The translations under genes were made by a program, and so were the position numbers. Shown here piece by piece: positions 34,272-43,636 of a stretch of 64,000 nt of DNA; position 1 is the first letter of the stretch, and each line of letters opens with the position of its first letter. The stretch covers positions 1 through 64,000 of the forward strand of contig NZ_PYWX01000032.1 in assembly GCF_003031675.1 (NCBI RefSeq). The letters run 5' to 3'. The DNA is from Pseudomonas palleroniana. Its GTDB lineage: Bacteria > Pseudomonadota > Gammaproteobacteria > Pseudomonadales > Pseudomonadaceae. The notes under the pieces were generated by a model. That model searched no databases. It worked only from the letters and a program-made list of their open reading frames with translations, and had not been told where the DNA came from.

Positions 34272-34631
34272 GTAGTGAGCGGGCTTGCCCCGCGCCGGGC
34301 GGCACAGCCGCCCCAACAGGGACGCCTCGGTTTTTCAGGAAGACTGCGGTGCCTGGATTGGGGCGGCTGCGCCGCCCCGCGCGGGGCAAGCCCTAATGCC
34401 GGTCAGTTAAGGCTTAACGCGGTCATTGTGGGAGGGGGCTTGCTCCCGATAGGCCGCGCAGCGGCCTCTGAAGGGCGCCCAAAAGTTGGACACCCATCCG
34501 ACCTTTGGGGCGCACTTCACTAAAAAATGGGCCTGCTACGCAGTCCATCGGGAGCGAGCCCCCTCCCACAGGTTATCTATCGTCTGCTCTATCGCTTAAC
34601 TGACAGGCATTAGGGCAAGCCCGCTCACTAC
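34272..34631. repeat. REPIN interrupted by an inserted mobile element
   Basis: gtagtgagcgggcttgcccc at 34272-34291 pairs with its inverted partner, which is split: gcgcggggcaagccc at 34379-34393, then 219 bp of inserted sequence, then gggcaagcccgctcactac at 34613-34631. Removing the insert and one copy of GGGCAAGCCC restores an unbroken REPIN arm. The distal end of the repeat (cta at 34628-34630) supplies the stop codon of the following minus-strand kinase gene. The whole 34241-34627 gap contains no other gene. Confidence 0.8.
34394..34612. mobile_element. MITE-like element, 219 bp, carrying an internal REPIN
   Basis: Ends are taatgccggtcagttaag (34394-34411) and cttaactgacaggcatta (34595-34612), an 18-bp terminal inverted repeat with one mismatch. 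The element is flanked by GGGCAAGCCC on both sides (34384-34393 and 34613-34622), which fits a 10-bp target duplication. Inside are two opposed REP arms (tgtgggagggggcttgctcc from 34427; its counterpart ends at 34570) around a core with no coding capacity. No transposase is present. A 10-bp duplication would fit mobilisation by an IS4-like transposase, but this is a guess. Confidence 0.72.
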
Positions 34632-35146
34632 AAGAGCTGTTTGACGGCTTTGAACGCGGCGAGTCGGCGTTCTTGCCAATTTCCCTGGATGACGACGAAG
34701 GGCTGTTGATGCGCTTGCATCCACGCCAGGCTGTCCTGGAAAAATGCCCGTCGATCCGCCAGCTCGGGTTGGCAGCGTTGCCCGTCGGCGGTCCATTCCA
34801 CATGCTCGGGTGAGAGCAGCAGGTGCAAGTCGTAGTGCCGGGCCAGCAGCTCAGTGTCGAGCCATGCCGGGTAGTCGCCGAACAGGGTCTGGCTCCACAA
34901 CCGGTTGGTCAGCAAGTGGGTGTCGAGGATCAGCAAGTCGGGCTGTCGGGCGCGGGCGGCGTCTTCCCAGGCCAGTTGGCCGCGGGCAATGGCGGGAATA
35001 TCGGCCAGGGTCGTGTCGCGCTGGTGATGGTCGATGAAATCGCGCACGTATTCGCCCACCATCAGCCCGCCAAAATGGGCTTGCAGCTCGGCGGCCAGCC
35101 AGCTTTTGCCACTGGATTCGGGGCCTGCCAATACCACCACCTTCAT
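34628..35146 (-). CDS. NadR-like ribosylnicotinamide kinase domain protein (P-loop ATPase)
   Basis: 172 residues from ATG 35146, which overlaps the pnuC stop (ATGA). P-loop GPESSGKSWLAAEL at about 8-21, then EYVRDFID and LLILDTHLLTNRLWSQ, matching the C-terminal kinase half of NadR. The N-terminal DNA-binding and adenylyltransferase parts of full NadR are absent. It would phosphorylate nicotinamide riboside to NMN after entry through PnuC. Its last codon lies within a REPIN arm. The adenylyltransferase step must come from elsewhere. Confidence 0.88.
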   Translation of the reverse strand: MKVVVLAGPESSGKSWLAAELQAHFGGLMVGEYVRDFIDHHQRDTTLADIPAIARGQLAWEDAARARQPDLLILDTHLLTNRLWSQTLFGDYPAWLDTELLARHYDLHLLLSPEHVEWTADGQRCQPELADRRAFFQDSLAWMQAHQQPFVVIQGNWQERRLAAFKAVKQLL

Positions 35147-35706
35147 GCGTGCAACGCCGGGTCGGCGCGCCATTCACGCCAGCCTTGCACGGCGATCACG
35201 GTGAACAGCGCATAAAGCGCGGCGGTGAGGTACAGGCCTTTGTAGAGGAACAGGCCGACAAAGATCACGTCCACGGCGATCCACAAGGGCCAGCATTGCA
35301 CGCGTTTCTGTGCCATCCACATTTGCGCCACCAGGCTGAAGCCGGTGAGGGCCGCGTCGAGCCAGGGTTGGGCGGCGTCGGTCCAGTGGGCCATGGCGGC
35401 GCCCAGCAACAGGCTGAACAGCGCACCGACCGCCAGGCTGGTCATGATCGCGGGCCAGCCCAGGCTGGTCACCTGGCGGCCTTGCTTGACCTCGCCGGCG
35501 CGGGTCCATTGCCACCAGCCGTAGAGTTGCAGGGCGGCGTAGACCACCTGCAGCAGCATGTCGGAATAGAGCTTCACATCGAAGAATACCCAGGTGTAGA
35601 GCAGCACCATCACCAAGCCGATGGGCCAGCACCAGGGGTTTTGCTTGACCGTCAGCCAGACAGCGATCACCCCCAGGGCGGCGGCGAACAATTCAAGCCC
35701 GGACAT
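35143..35706 (-). CDS. pnuC: Nicotinamide riboside transporter PnuC
   Basis: 187 residues with about seven membrane helices. The family residues are visible: TVKQNPWCWPIGLVMVLLYTW near 20-40 and WQWTRAGEVKQ near 66-76, and the late WIAVDVIFVGLFLYKGLYLT near 143-162. PnuC passively admits nicotinamide riboside, which the overlapping kinase traps by phosphorylation. AAGGAA lies before the ATG at 35706. Confidence 0.95.
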   Translation of the reverse strand: MSGLELFAAALGVIAVWLTVKQNPWCWPIGLVMVLLYTWVFFDVKLYSDMLLQVVYAALQLYGWWQWTRAGEVKQGRQVTSLGWPAIMTSLAVGALFSLLLGAAMAHWTDAAQPWLDAALTGFSLVAQMWMAQKRVQCWPLWIAVDVIFVGLFLYKGLYLTAALYALFTVIAVQGWREWRADPALHA

Positions 35707-35767
35707 GGCGGTTCCTTGGGAGAGTCGAAGAGGGCGGGGATTGTAACGTCAAAATGAACACCGACCA

Positions 35768-35854
35768 ATGTGGGGGGCTCGCTCCCAATAGCGGTTCACC
35801 GGTCACTGCTTTTCAGCTGACCCACCGCCATCGGGAGCAAGCCCCCTCCCACAG
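35768..35854. repeat. REPIN between pnuC and chemoreceptor gene
   Basis: tgtggggggctcgctcccaa (35770-35789) and the opposed tcgggagcaagccccctccc (35831-35850) form a REPIN of the same class as at 6926. The 40-base core has its own imperfect hairpin (gcggt/accgc). It fills most of the 159-bp gap between pnuC and the receptor gene. Confidence 0.8.
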
Positions 35855-35865
35855 GTTGAAACGAG

Positions 35866-37500
35866 CTAGACCTTGAACTGGCGCAGCAGGCCGTCGAGTT
35901 GTTCGCTCAAGGCGCGCAAATGTTCGCTGGCCGCGCTGGACTGTTGCGCCGCCAATGCGGTGCTGTGGGACAAGCCGGCCGCCTCGGTGACGTTCTGGTT
36001 GATGTCTTCCACGACATGCGCCTGCTGCAGGGTAGCGCTGGCGATTGAAGCGTTCAGCCCGTTGAGGTTGTGCAGCGCCTGGCCGATCGCCGTGAGGCTG
36101 GCCCCGGCCTGGCCGGCTTGTTCAATCGTCAGTTGCGAGGCGCTGTGGCTGTCGCTGATAACCTTGACCGCCGCTTCCGAATGGCCTTGCAGACGCTCGA
36201 TCATGACCTGGATCTCAGCGGTGGATTTCTGCGTACGCTGGGCCAGCAGGCGGACTTCATCGGCCACCACCGCAAAGCCTCGGCCTTGCTCGCCGGCACG
36301 CGCGGCTTCAATGGCCGCGTTGAGTGCCAGCAGGTTGGTCTGGTCGGCGATGGAGCGGATCACCTCGAGCACGCTACCGATCTGCGTGCTTTCGCTGGAC
36401 AGCGTGCGGATCACTTCGACGGCCTGGCCGATGGTGCCGGAGAGTTGGTCGATCTGTTGCAGGCTGCCGTCGATATTCACCTGGCCCTGTTGTGCCTGCG
36501 CCTGCGCATCGCGCATTTCGCTGGCGGCGTGCTCGGCGTTTTTCGCCACATCCTGCACGCCATAGGTGACTTCGTTGATGGCGGTCGCCACCAGTTCCAT
36601 CTGCTGCGACTGTTGCTGGCTGCGGTCATGGGCCTGGCTGGCATTGGTGCCAAGCTCTATGGACGACTGGCCCAGGGCGTTGGCGCACGCCTGCAGTTGG
36701 CCGACCACCTGGCTCAGTTTTCGCGTGAAAGCATTGAAGTGCTGGGACAGTTGGGTGACTTCGTCGCGCCCGTGGGTGTCGAGGCTGCGGGTCAGGTCGC
36801 TTTCGCCACTGGCGATATTGGCCATGGCGTTCACGGCCTGTTGCAACGGGTTCACGATGCTGCGGGCGATCAGCAGCACCAGCAGCGCCATCACCAGGGC
36901 GATCGCCAAGCAGATGAACGAGGCTTTCCACACCTGCACCTTGAATTCGGCCTGGACGTCATCCACGTAGACGCCGGAGCCAATGATCCAGCCCCACGGC
37001 TCGAACAGTTGGATATACGAGGTTTTCTCCACCGGGGCTTCGGCGCCGGGCTTCGGCCAGCGATAACTGACGATACCCGCACCCTTGGCCTTGGCCAGGC
37101 TCACGAACTCGTTGAACACCGCAAACCCGTCCGGGTCGCGAATCGCCGACAGGTTCTGGCCATCCAGCTTGGGGTTGGCCGGGTGCATGATCATCACGGG
37201 CGTGAGGTCGTTGATCCAGAAATAATCATCGTGGTCATAACGCAACCCGCGCACCGCGCTCAGGGCTTGCTGCTGCGCCGCTTCGCGGGTCAGCACGCCG
37301 GTTTTTTCAAGATTCTGGTAATACGCCAGCACGCCGCTGGCGGTCTGGACCACATGCTCGGTCTGTTGGCGCTTGGCCTGGTAGAGATCGCCATGGATCT
37401 GCTTGAGCATCAGCAGGCCCAAGGTCAGCAGCATCAGCACGGCGACTATCAGGATCAGCCAGAGACGGCGGCTGATCGACATGTTGCGCAAACTGTTCAT
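35866..37500 (-). CDS. Methyl-accepting chemotaxis protein with single Cache sensor
   Basis: 544 residues. TM1 at 11-31 ([20 protein letters not shown]), periplasmic single-Cache domain with [20 protein letters not shown] near 92-111 and [15 protein letters not shown] near 168, TM2 near 192-212, HAMP region, then the signalling hairpin with the invariant tip [36 protein letters not shown] (about 385-420, in parts). It senses a small carboxylate or similar ligand and controls CheA. Ligand unknown. Confidence 0.95.
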   Translation of the reverse strand: MNSLRNMSISRRLWLILIVAVLMLLTLGLLMLKQIHGDLYQAKRQQTEHVVQTASGVLAYYQNLEKTGVLTREAAQQQALSAVRGLRYDHDDYFWINDLTPVMIMHPANPKLDGQNLSAIRDPDGFAVFNEFVSLAKAKGAGIVSYRWPKPGAEAPVEKTSYIQLFEPWGWIIGSGVYVDDVQAEFKVQVWKASFICLAIALVMALLVLLIARSIVNPLQQAVNAMANIASGESDLTRSLDTHGRDEVTQLSQHFNAFTRKLSQVVGQLQACANALGQSSIELGTNASQAHDRSQQQSQQMELVATAINEVTYGVQDVAKNAEHAASEMRDAQAQAQQGQVNIDGSLQQIDQLSGTIGQAVEVIRTLSSESTQIGSVLEVIRSIADQTNLLALNAAIEAARAGEQGRGFAVVADEVRLLAQRTQKSTAEIQVMIERLQGHSEAAVKVISDSHSASQLTIEQAGQAGASLTAIGQALHNLNGLNASIASATLQQAHVVEDINQNVTEAAGLSHSTALAAQQSSAASEHLRALSEQLDGLLRQFKV

Positions 37501-37728
37501 CGTCCTGTCACTCCATGCTTTTTATAGTTGTAGCGCTGCTTCGCCATTTCCGGCGTGTCTGATAGGCTTTCGGCGCGTAATCGGAAAACCTGAGTACTGC
37601 CTGATTTTTCACGCAATTTTTGCAGCCCGGCGTGGATGATCCAACGCTTGGCCGCAAGCTCACTCAACATCATTGAATCACTGGAAAAGACAACGGGGTG
37701 TGCCTCGCGCATGACCTTTGGGGGAAAT

Positions 37729-38559
37729 ATGGATTTTTGGACCGCCATACAGGCATTGATACTGGGCGTGGTGGAGGGGCTGACGGAGTTCCTGCCGATC
37801 TCCAGCACCGGTCACCAGATTATCGTAGCCGACCTGATCGGTTTTGGTGGCGAGCGTTTTGAGGCGTTCAACATCATCATTCAGTTGGGCGCGATCCTGG
37901 CGGTAGTGTGGGAGTTCCGGCGCAAGATCCTGGACGTGGTGATCGGTTTGCCGACGCAGCGCAATGCCCAGCGCTTTACCGTCAACCTGATGATCGCTGT
38001 GCTGCCGGCCGTGGTGTTGGGGGTGATTTTCGCCGACCTGATCAAGCACTACCTGTTCAACCCGATCACCGTGGCCACCGCGCTGGTGATCGGCGGCGTG
38101 ATCATGTTGTGGGCCGAACGTCGCCAGCATGCCGTGCATGCGCACAGTGTGGATGACATCACCTGGAAGGAAGCACTCAAGGTGGGCCTGGCCCAGTGCC
38201 TGGCGATGATCCCGGGCACGTCGCGTTCCGGTGCGACCATTATCGGCGGCCTGTTGTTCGGTTTGTCGCGCAAGACCGCTACCGAGTTCTCGTTCTTCCT
38301 GGCCATGCCGACCATGGTCGGTGCGGCGGTGTATTCGGGCTACAAGTACCGTCACCTGTTCCAGCCGGATGACCTGCCGGTATTCGCGATTGGTTTCGTC
38401 ACCTCGTTCATCTTCGCGATGATCGCGGTCAAGGCGTTGCTCAAGTTCATCGCCAGCCACAGCTATGCGGCTTTTGCCTGGTACCGGATCGCATTCGGCC
38501 TGGTGATCCTGGCGACCTGGCAGTTCGGTTGGATCGACTGGTCCGCGGTCAAGCCATGA
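37729..38559 (+). CDS. uppP: Undecaprenyl-diphosphatase (BacA type)
   Basis: 276 residues from ATG 37729, preceded by GGGGGAAA. An upstream in-frame start at 37636 adds 31 residues of non-family sequence. Catalytic motifs: [20 protein letters not shown] near 11-30 and [20 protein letters not shown] near 150-169, the two signatures of UppP. The membrane enzyme recycles undecaprenyl diphosphate for peptidoglycan and O-antigen synthesis and gives bacitracin resistance. The stop overlaps the DUF1294 gene (ATGA). Confidence 0.96.
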   Translation: MDFWTAIQALILGVVEGLTEFLPISSTGHQIIVADLIGFGGERFEAFNIIIQLGAILAVVWEFRRKILDVVIGLPTQRNAQRFTVNLMIAVLPAVVLGVIFADLIKHYLFNPITVATALVIGGVIMLWAERRQHAVHAHSVDDITWKEALKVGLAQCLAMIPGTSRSGATIIGGLLFGLSRKTATEFSFFLAMPTMVGAAVYSGYKYRHLFQPDDLPVFAIGFVTSFIFAMIAVKALLKFIASHSYAAFAWYRIAFGLVILATWQFGWIDWSAVKP

Positions 38560-38939
38560 GCCTGCAGCACCCGCGCTTGAAGGCGGCGATCTTTGCACTG
38601 CTGTGCGCCGCGCCGTTGTTGGGAGCGGCGCTGCTGGGGTATCGCGGCGAGACCCTGATCCCGCTGGTCGCCTATGGGGTGGTCAGCGTGGTGGCGTTTT
38701 TCCTGTACTGGAGCGACAAGCGCAAGGCGCAAACCGATGCGCGCCGCATCCCGGAAAACATCCTGCACGCTGTCGAGCTGGCAGGCGGTTGGCCGGGCGC
38801 GTTGATCGCCCAGCAGGTGTTTCGCCACAAGACCCGCAAAGTGTCCTATCAGGTGCTGTTCTGGGTGATCGTGCTGTTGCACCAGGTGTTCTGGCTGGAC
38901 CAGCTGTTCCTGGGCGGTACCTTGTTGTCAGTCCTCTAG
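38556..38939 (+). CDS. DUF1294 membrane protein
   Basis: 127 residues from ATG 38556, overlapping uppP by 4 bases. Four hydrophobic helices, with the family motif [21 protein letters not shown] near 50-70 and [23 protein letters not shown] near 78-100. Function unknown; coupling with uppP may be only positional. Its 3' end overlaps the convergent MmcQ/YjbR gene by 12 bp. Confidence 0.88.
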   Translation: MSLQHPRLKAAIFALLCAAPLLGAALLGYRGETLIPLVAYGVVSVVAFFLYWSDKRKAQTDARRIPENILHAVELAGGWPGALIAQQVFRHKTRKVSYQVLFWVIVLLHQVFWLDQLFLGGTLLSVL

Positions 38940-39284
38940 CCGCAGCCCGACCTGCGTGCGCTTGGGCAGTTTGCTGACCACCAGTTGGTGGGAACGTTGC
39001 AACAAGCCACGCAGTTCATCAGCGCCCAGCGGGTAGGGCGTATCCATGATGATCCACTGCGCGCGGGCCAGGTACGGCGCCGGGTGGATACCCGGGCGAT
39101 CGACATGGCCCAGGAACAAATCCTTGTCGACCTTGAAGGCCAGCGACGCACCCCGCAGGTTTTGCACGGCGAACATCTTGTTGCCGGCGATCGAGAACAC
39201 CCGCACGCCACCCCATTTATAGTCTTCCCGTGCTCCGGGCAGGCCCAGGCAAAACCTCGCGACTTGTTCTTCGTTCATCTTCAT
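38928..39284 (-). CDS. MmcQ/YjbR family protein
   Basis: 118 residues from ATG 39284 (overlaps the LysR stop, ATGA). It shows the CyaY-like DNA-binding fold pattern: CLGLPGAREDYKWGGVRVFSIAGNKMFA, SLAFKVDKDLF and a final SYQLVVSKLPKR-type helix. These small proteins have poorly known functions. It is coupled with the LysR gene upstream on the same strand. Confidence 0.88.
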   Translation of the reverse strand: MKMNEEQVARFCLGLPGAREDYKWGGVRVFSIAGNKMFAVQNLRGASLAFKVDKDLFLGHVDRPGIHPAPYLARAQWIIMDTPYPLGADELRGLLQRSHQLVVSKLPKRTQVGLRLED

Positions 39285-40189
39285 AGCAGTCGGTCTCCGC
39301 AACCTCTGAAGCCTTCTTCGAGGTAATCAATCCAGGCCCGAATGGCCGGCAGTACGCCACGCCGATGCGGGTACACCGCCTGCAACCAACCCCCAGGCAG
39401 CGACCACTCGGGCAGCAGTTGCACCAGGCGGCCGCTGGCCAGCTCCTCTTCGCAATACATCATCGGCAGTACGGTAAAACCCAGGCCCATGATGGCACTG
39501 GCCTTGCGCACGACGAAGTCGTCGATGCCCAATCGAGCCTCCATCACCAGCTCGTGGGGCTGCCCTTGTGGGTCGAGAATGCGCTGATGCACCATGCGGT
39601 CCGCCTCGAGGGCGCCCAGTATCGGCAGTTGCTTGAGGTCTTCAAGGGTGTTGATCTGCCTGCCCTGGATAAACGCCGGGCTGGCCACCAGCACCGTCTG
39701 GGCCTGGCGCAGGCGCTTGGTGACCAGCAGCGGGTCTTCATCGCCGTGTTCGCGCACGCGCAGAGCTACGTCGATACCTTCAGCCACCAGGTCGACACGG
39801 CGATTGACCAGGGTCATTTCCAGTTGTACCAGTGGGTGGGCGGCGAGAAATCCGGCGACCATGTCCGGCAGCATGTGCTGGGCCATGCCCACCGGGCAAC
39901 TGACGCGCAGGCGGCCACGGGGTTCGCTGGACATGCTGGCCACGGCCTCATCGGCCATTTCCGCTTCGAGGAGCATGGCCTGGCAATGGCGCAGGTAGCG
40001 CTCACCCACGGCAGTGAGGGTCAGTTGCCGGGTGGTGCGCTGCAGCAGGCGCGCGCCCAGCCGTTCTTCCAGCTCGGCGATGCGCCGCGACAGGCGTGAT
40101 TTGGGAATGCCCAGCACACGGCCTGCCGCCGCGAAACCGCCGGATTCGACGACTTTGGCGAAATAGTAAAGGTCGTTGAGGTCTTGCAT
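39281..40189 (-). CDS. LysR-family transcriptional regulator
   Basis: 302 residues from ATG 40189 (a second ATG two codons earlier at 40195). HTH: DLYYFAKVVESGGFAAAGRVLGIPKSRLSRRIAELEERLG near 5-44; DSSRR-type effector domain with LRVSCPVGMAQHMLPD near 96, typical of the AaeR/PcaQ-like branch. It precedes the MmcQ gene in an operon and is followed upstream by the aldehyde dehydrogenase gene on the same strand, whose expression it might affect. Confidence 0.9.
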   Translation of the reverse strand: MQDLNDLYYFAKVVESGGFAAAGRVLGIPKSRLSRRIAELEERLGARLLQRTTRQLTLTAVGERYLRHCQAMLLEAEMADEAVASMSSEPRGRLRVSCPVGMAQHMLPDMVAGFLAAHPLVQLEMTLVNRRVDLVAEGIDVALRVREHGDEDPLLVTKRLRQAQTVLVASPAFIQGRQINTLEDLKQLPILGALEADRMVHQRILDPQGQPHELVMEARLGIDDFVVRKASAIMGLGFTVLPMMYCEEELASGRLVQLLPEWSLPGGWLQAVYPHRRGVLPAIRAWIDYLEEGFRGCGDRLL

Positions 40190-40248
40190 GATCAACCTGT
40201 TGTCCTGTCAGTGGGACGAACTATCCGCGTCTGGTGCAGGCAAATCCA

Positions 40249-41628
40249 CTAAAAATGTGCGCCTGCCATCAGCACATACTTCACATGCACATACTCTTCG
40301 ATCCCGTAATAGCTGCCTTCGCGCCCGTAACCGGATTGCTTGATGCCGCCAAATGGCACCGACGCGGTGCCCACCGAACCGGAGTTCAAGATGACCATGC
40401 CGGCCTCAAGCCCGCTTGATAGTCGCAGTGAGCGACCCAATGCGCGGGTGTAGGCGTATGCCACCAGGCCGAATTCGGTCTGGTTGGCGCGCCTGATGGC
40501 TTCCTCTTCATCCTCGAACGCATAGATGGCGAAGACCGGGCCGAAAATTTCCTCGGTGGCCAGTGGTGAATCATCCTGCAACCCCGTCAAGATCGTGGGT
40601 TCGTAGAACAGGCCGCCCTTGGCGTGGGGCTTGCCACCCATCAGTACTTCGGCGCCGGCGGCCTTGGCCTGCTCCACCAGGTGCGCCACTTTGTCGAACC
40701 CCGCCTGGTTGACCAGCGGCCCGACCACAAACCCCTCGCGCAGGCCCTGATCCACTTCGATATCGGCCACCGCCGCCTGCACCCGCCGCAGGAACGTTTG
40801 CAGGATGCTGCGTTGCACAAAAATCCGGTTCGGCGAAATACACACCTGGCCGCAGTTGCGCAGTTTGGCGCTGACCAAGCCTTTGACCGCCTCATCCAGA
40901 TTGGCGTCTTCGAACACGATAAACGGCGCGTTGCCGCCCAGTTCCAGGGTCATCTTCTTGACCGTCGCGGCGCATTGCGCGGCGAGCAGTTTGCCGACCG
41001 CGGTGGAGCCGGTGAACGAAATCTTGCGAATGCGCGGGTCGCCGGTGAGGATCAGGCCGATGGCCTTGGGATCGCCGACCACCACTTCCAGCACGCCTTC
41101 AGGGATGCCGGCCTTGCGTGCGTACTCCAGCAGTTTCAGCGCCGTCAGCGGGGTGTCTTCGGCGGGCTTGATCACCATGCTGCAGCCGGCGGCCAGGGCC
41201 GTGGCCACCTTGCGGGTGATCATCATGAACGGGAAGTTCCACGGGGTAATGGCGGCGACCGGGCCGACGGCTTCCTTGGTCACCACCACCTGGGCGTTGC
41301 GATCGTGGGTGGGCAGGGTGTCGCCGTAGACGCGTTTGGCTTCTTCGGCATACCACTCGATAAAGCCCAGGCCGTAGTCGATTTCACCACGGGCTTCGCT
41401 CAGGCATTTGCCGTTTTCGCGGCACAGCAGTTCGGCGAAGGCTTCCTTGTCGGCTTTAACGCTGTCATGCCAACGGCGCAGGATGTCGCTGCGTTCGCTC
41501 GCAAGCCTGGCTGACCAGGCAGGGAAGGCCGCGCAGACGCGGTCGAGCGCAGCCTTGACTTCGTCCGTGGAATGCGTGGCGACGCGACCGATTTCTTCTG
41601 CGGTGGCAGGGTTGTAGACGATGAGCAT
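40249..41628 (-). CDS. NAD(P)-dependent aldehyde (succinate-semialdehyde type) dehydrogenase
   Basis: 459 residues. Motifs: ITPWNFPFMMITRKV near 131, base Glu in TLELGGNAPFIVFED near 229, nucleophile Cys in RNCGQVCISPNRIFV near 263, EEIFGPVFAIY near 360. The overall pattern resembles GabD/Sad-like enzymes and the gene at 3103. GGAG lies 8 bases before the ATG. The divergent AraC gene begins 160 bp away and is the likely activator. Confidence 0.92.
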   Translation of the reverse strand: MLIVYNPATAEEIGRVATHSTDEVKAALDRVCAAFPAWSARLASERSDILRRWHDSVKADKEAFAELLCRENGKCLSEARGEIDYGLGFIEWYAEEAKRVYGDTLPTHDRNAQVVVTKEAVGPVAAITPWNFPFMMITRKVATALAAGCSMVIKPAEDTPLTALKLLEYARKAGIPEGVLEVVVGDPKAIGLILTGDPRIRKISFTGSTAVGKLLAAQCAATVKKMTLELGGNAPFIVFEDANLDEAVKGLVSAKLRNCGQVCISPNRIFVQRSILQTFLRRVQAAVADIEVDQGLREGFVVGPLVNQAGFDKVAHLVEQAKAAGAEVLMGGKPHAKGGLFYEPTILTGLQDDSPLATEEIFGPVFAIYAFEDEEEAIRRANQTEFGLVAYAYTRALGRSLRLSSGLEAGMVILNSGSVGTASVPFGGIKQSGYGREGSYYGIEEYVHVKYVLMAGAHF

Positions 41629-41787
41629 GGGGCAATCTCCGAGGGCTGAAAGGGCTGTTTCAGGCTACGCAAGGGAGTGCGTTGGGCGAATATCCATTCC
41701 AATGTGCTGATTGCCTATTCCTATGAGCGTGTAGCCAGGCCGCCGTTTGCGCAGTACCGTGCGGTTTTCCCCCAGGAGCCTCAGCCC

Positions 41788-42714
41788 ATGGGCCGAACAC
41801 AGAGAATCATCGAGCTGATGGGCCGCCTGGCGCCTGTCGAAGGCTATAACCTCAGCGTGCTGGATGACGTGCGCTTCCTGCGCTCCAACCGGCCGCTGCA
41901 TCGGGTGCCGGTGCTGTATGACCCCGGCATCGTGATCGTTTGCCAAGGCTCCAAGCGCGGTTATCTGGGCGGTGAGATTTACCGGTATGACGCCCAGCAC
42001 TATCTGGTGGTCTCGGTGCCGGTGCCGTTCACCATGGAAACCGAGGCCAGTGAAGAAGAACCGATGCTGGCGGTGTACCTGAGGCTGGACTTCACCCTGG
42101 CGGCACAATTGATGCTGGCGTTGGCGGACTTTCCCGCACTGCTGGAGGCCGAGCCCCGGGGCATGTACTCATCGCCCATGGATGACCCGCTGAGCGATTC
42201 ATTACTGCGTTTTCTCGAAGCGATGAGCGCGCCGATGGACGCGAAAATCCTCGGCCCCATGCTGATGCGCGAGATCTACTACCGGATCCTCACCGGCGAG
42301 CAGGGCGGTTCGATGCGTGCGGCGCTCAATCGTCAGGGCCAGTTCGGCAAGGTGGCGCGGGCGATCCGCAAGATCCATGGGGGTTATCACCAGCACCTGG
42401 ACGTGGCGGCGCTGGCGCAAGAGGCGATGATGAGCGTGCCGAGTTTTCACGCGCACTTTCGCACCGTGACCGACACGTCGCCGATGCAGTACCTCAAGTC
42501 CACACGCCTGCACCAGGCGCGGTTGTTGATGCTGCGCAGCGACATCACCGCCGCCACGGCCTGCGCCCAGGTCGGCTACGAAAGCGCCTCGCAATTCAGT
42601 CGTGAGTTCAAGCGCTTCTTCGGGCGCACGCCCCAGGAAGAGATCCAATGGATGAAGCGCACCTATGCATTGCCGGCGCCCACCTCGGCTTCAATTTACG
42701 TATCGTCCCATTAA
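41788..42714 (+). CDS. AraC-family transcriptional regulator
   Basis: 308 residues from ATG 41788 (AGGAG 9 bases upstream; the GTG at 41677 adds sequence with no family match). The AraC_N type sensor region (residues 10-165, [20 protein letters not shown]) is followed by the double [24 protein letters not shown] near 207 and [24 protein letters not shown] near 258. Divergent from the aldehyde dehydrogenase gene, which it probably activates; the azoR gene follows on the same strand after 104 bp. Confidence 0.92.
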   Translation: MGRTQRIIELMGRLAPVEGYNLSVLDDVRFLRSNRPLHRVPVLYDPGIVIVCQGSKRGYLGGEIYRYDAQHYLVVSVPVPFTMETEASEEEPMLAVYLRLDFTLAAQLMLALADFPALLEAEPRGMYSSPMDDPLSDSLLRFLEAMSAPMDAKILGPMLMREIYYRILTGEQGGSMRAALNRQGQFGKVARAIRKIHGGYHQHLDVAALAQEAMMSVPSFHAHFRTVTDTSPMQYLKSTRLHQARLLMLRSDITAATACAQVGYESASQFSREFKRFFGRTPQEEIQWMKRTYALPAPTSASIYVSSH

Positions 42715-42818
42715 TAGGACGAACAATCGCATTTGTACCATCTAATCGAGTATTGGCTTCATGTGTAGGATTAACCTCACTTGGTCGCCCCACCGCGATC
42801 CTCACTTGGAGATTCCGC

Positions 42819-43430
42819 ATGAAACTGTTGCATATCGATTCCAGCATCCTCGGCGACAACTCGGCCTCCCGTCAGCTCAGTGCTGCCGTGGTCAAGGCGT
42901 GGCAAGCGGCTGAACCCGGTGTGGAAGTGACTTACCGTGACCTGGCCAGCGAAGGGATCAACCATTTTTCCGGCGCCACCCTGGGTGCACTGGGCACACC
43001 TGACGATCAGCGCAGTGCCGCACAAAAGCAGGAAGCCGACCTCAGCGCTTCCACCCTGGCCGAGTTCCTGGCAGCCGATGCCATTGTCCTGGCGGCGCCG
43101 ATGTACAACTTCACTATTCCGACCCAGTTGAAAGCCTGGATCGACCGTATCGCGGTGGCCGGCCAGACTTTCCGCTACACCGAAGCCGGCCCTGAAGGCC
43201 TGTGCGGCAACAAGAAAGTCATCATCGTGTCCACCTCGGGCGGCCTGCATGTCGGCCAGGCCACGGGTGTTGCTCACGAAGACTATCTGAAAGTGCTGCT
43301 GGGCTTCCTGGGCATCACTGACATTGAATTCGTTCGCGCCCACGGCCTGGCCTACGGTGACGAGTTCCGGACCAAGTCCCTGAACGACGCCAACGTAGTC
43401 ATCAACGAACAATTGTTCGCCGCCGCGTAA
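42819..43430 (+). CDS. azoR: FMN-dependent NADH-azoreductase
   Basis: 203 residues from ATG 42819 (TTGGAG 7 bases upstream). Signature stretches: [21 protein letters not shown] (FMN phosphate loop), [20 protein letters not shown] near 93-112, [11 protein letters not shown] near 138. It reduces azo dyes and quinones by two electrons. It ends at a strong terminator. Confidence 0.95.
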   Translation: MKLLHIDSSILGDNSASRQLSAAVVKAWQAAEPGVEVTYRDLASEGINHFSGATLGALGTPDDQRSAAQKQEADLSASTLAEFLAADAIVLAAPMYNFTIPTQLKAWIDRIAVAGQTFRYTEAGPEGLCGNKKVIIVSTSGGLHVGQATGVAHEDYLKVLLGFLGITDIEFVRAHGLAYGDEFRTKSLNDANVVINEQLFAAA

Positions 43431-43482
43431 GGCTTGTGTAAATTTGCCGCTTGCTCGGTTTCAATCTGAATCCGGGCGCCTA

Positions 43483-43530
43483 AACTCTGTACTCTGATCG
43501 TGCGAAAACGATGGAGTACGGAGTTTTTTC
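43483..43530 (+). terminator. Rho-independent terminator of azoR
   Basis: aactctgtact (43483-43493) pairs with agtacggagtt (43515-43525), 11 bp with one G-U wobble. An inner cgt/acg hairpin is present and the stem runs into TTTTTTCGTTTT. Located 50 bp after the azoR stop. Confidence 0.85.
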
Positions 43531-43636
43531 GTTTTGCCGATGTCACTCATTTGGCCCAGGTTATGCATTCGTGGGTTTATCACCTGGACTTTTAATTCGA
43601 CATGTCGGTTCTCATGCAGCAAAGGTGGACATCCCC

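Noticed and set aside
34413..34570. Possible structured non-coding RNA in the gap after ggt
   Set aside because: The pairing is explained by opposed REP arms within the inserted element; no promoter or conserved RNA family is recognised.
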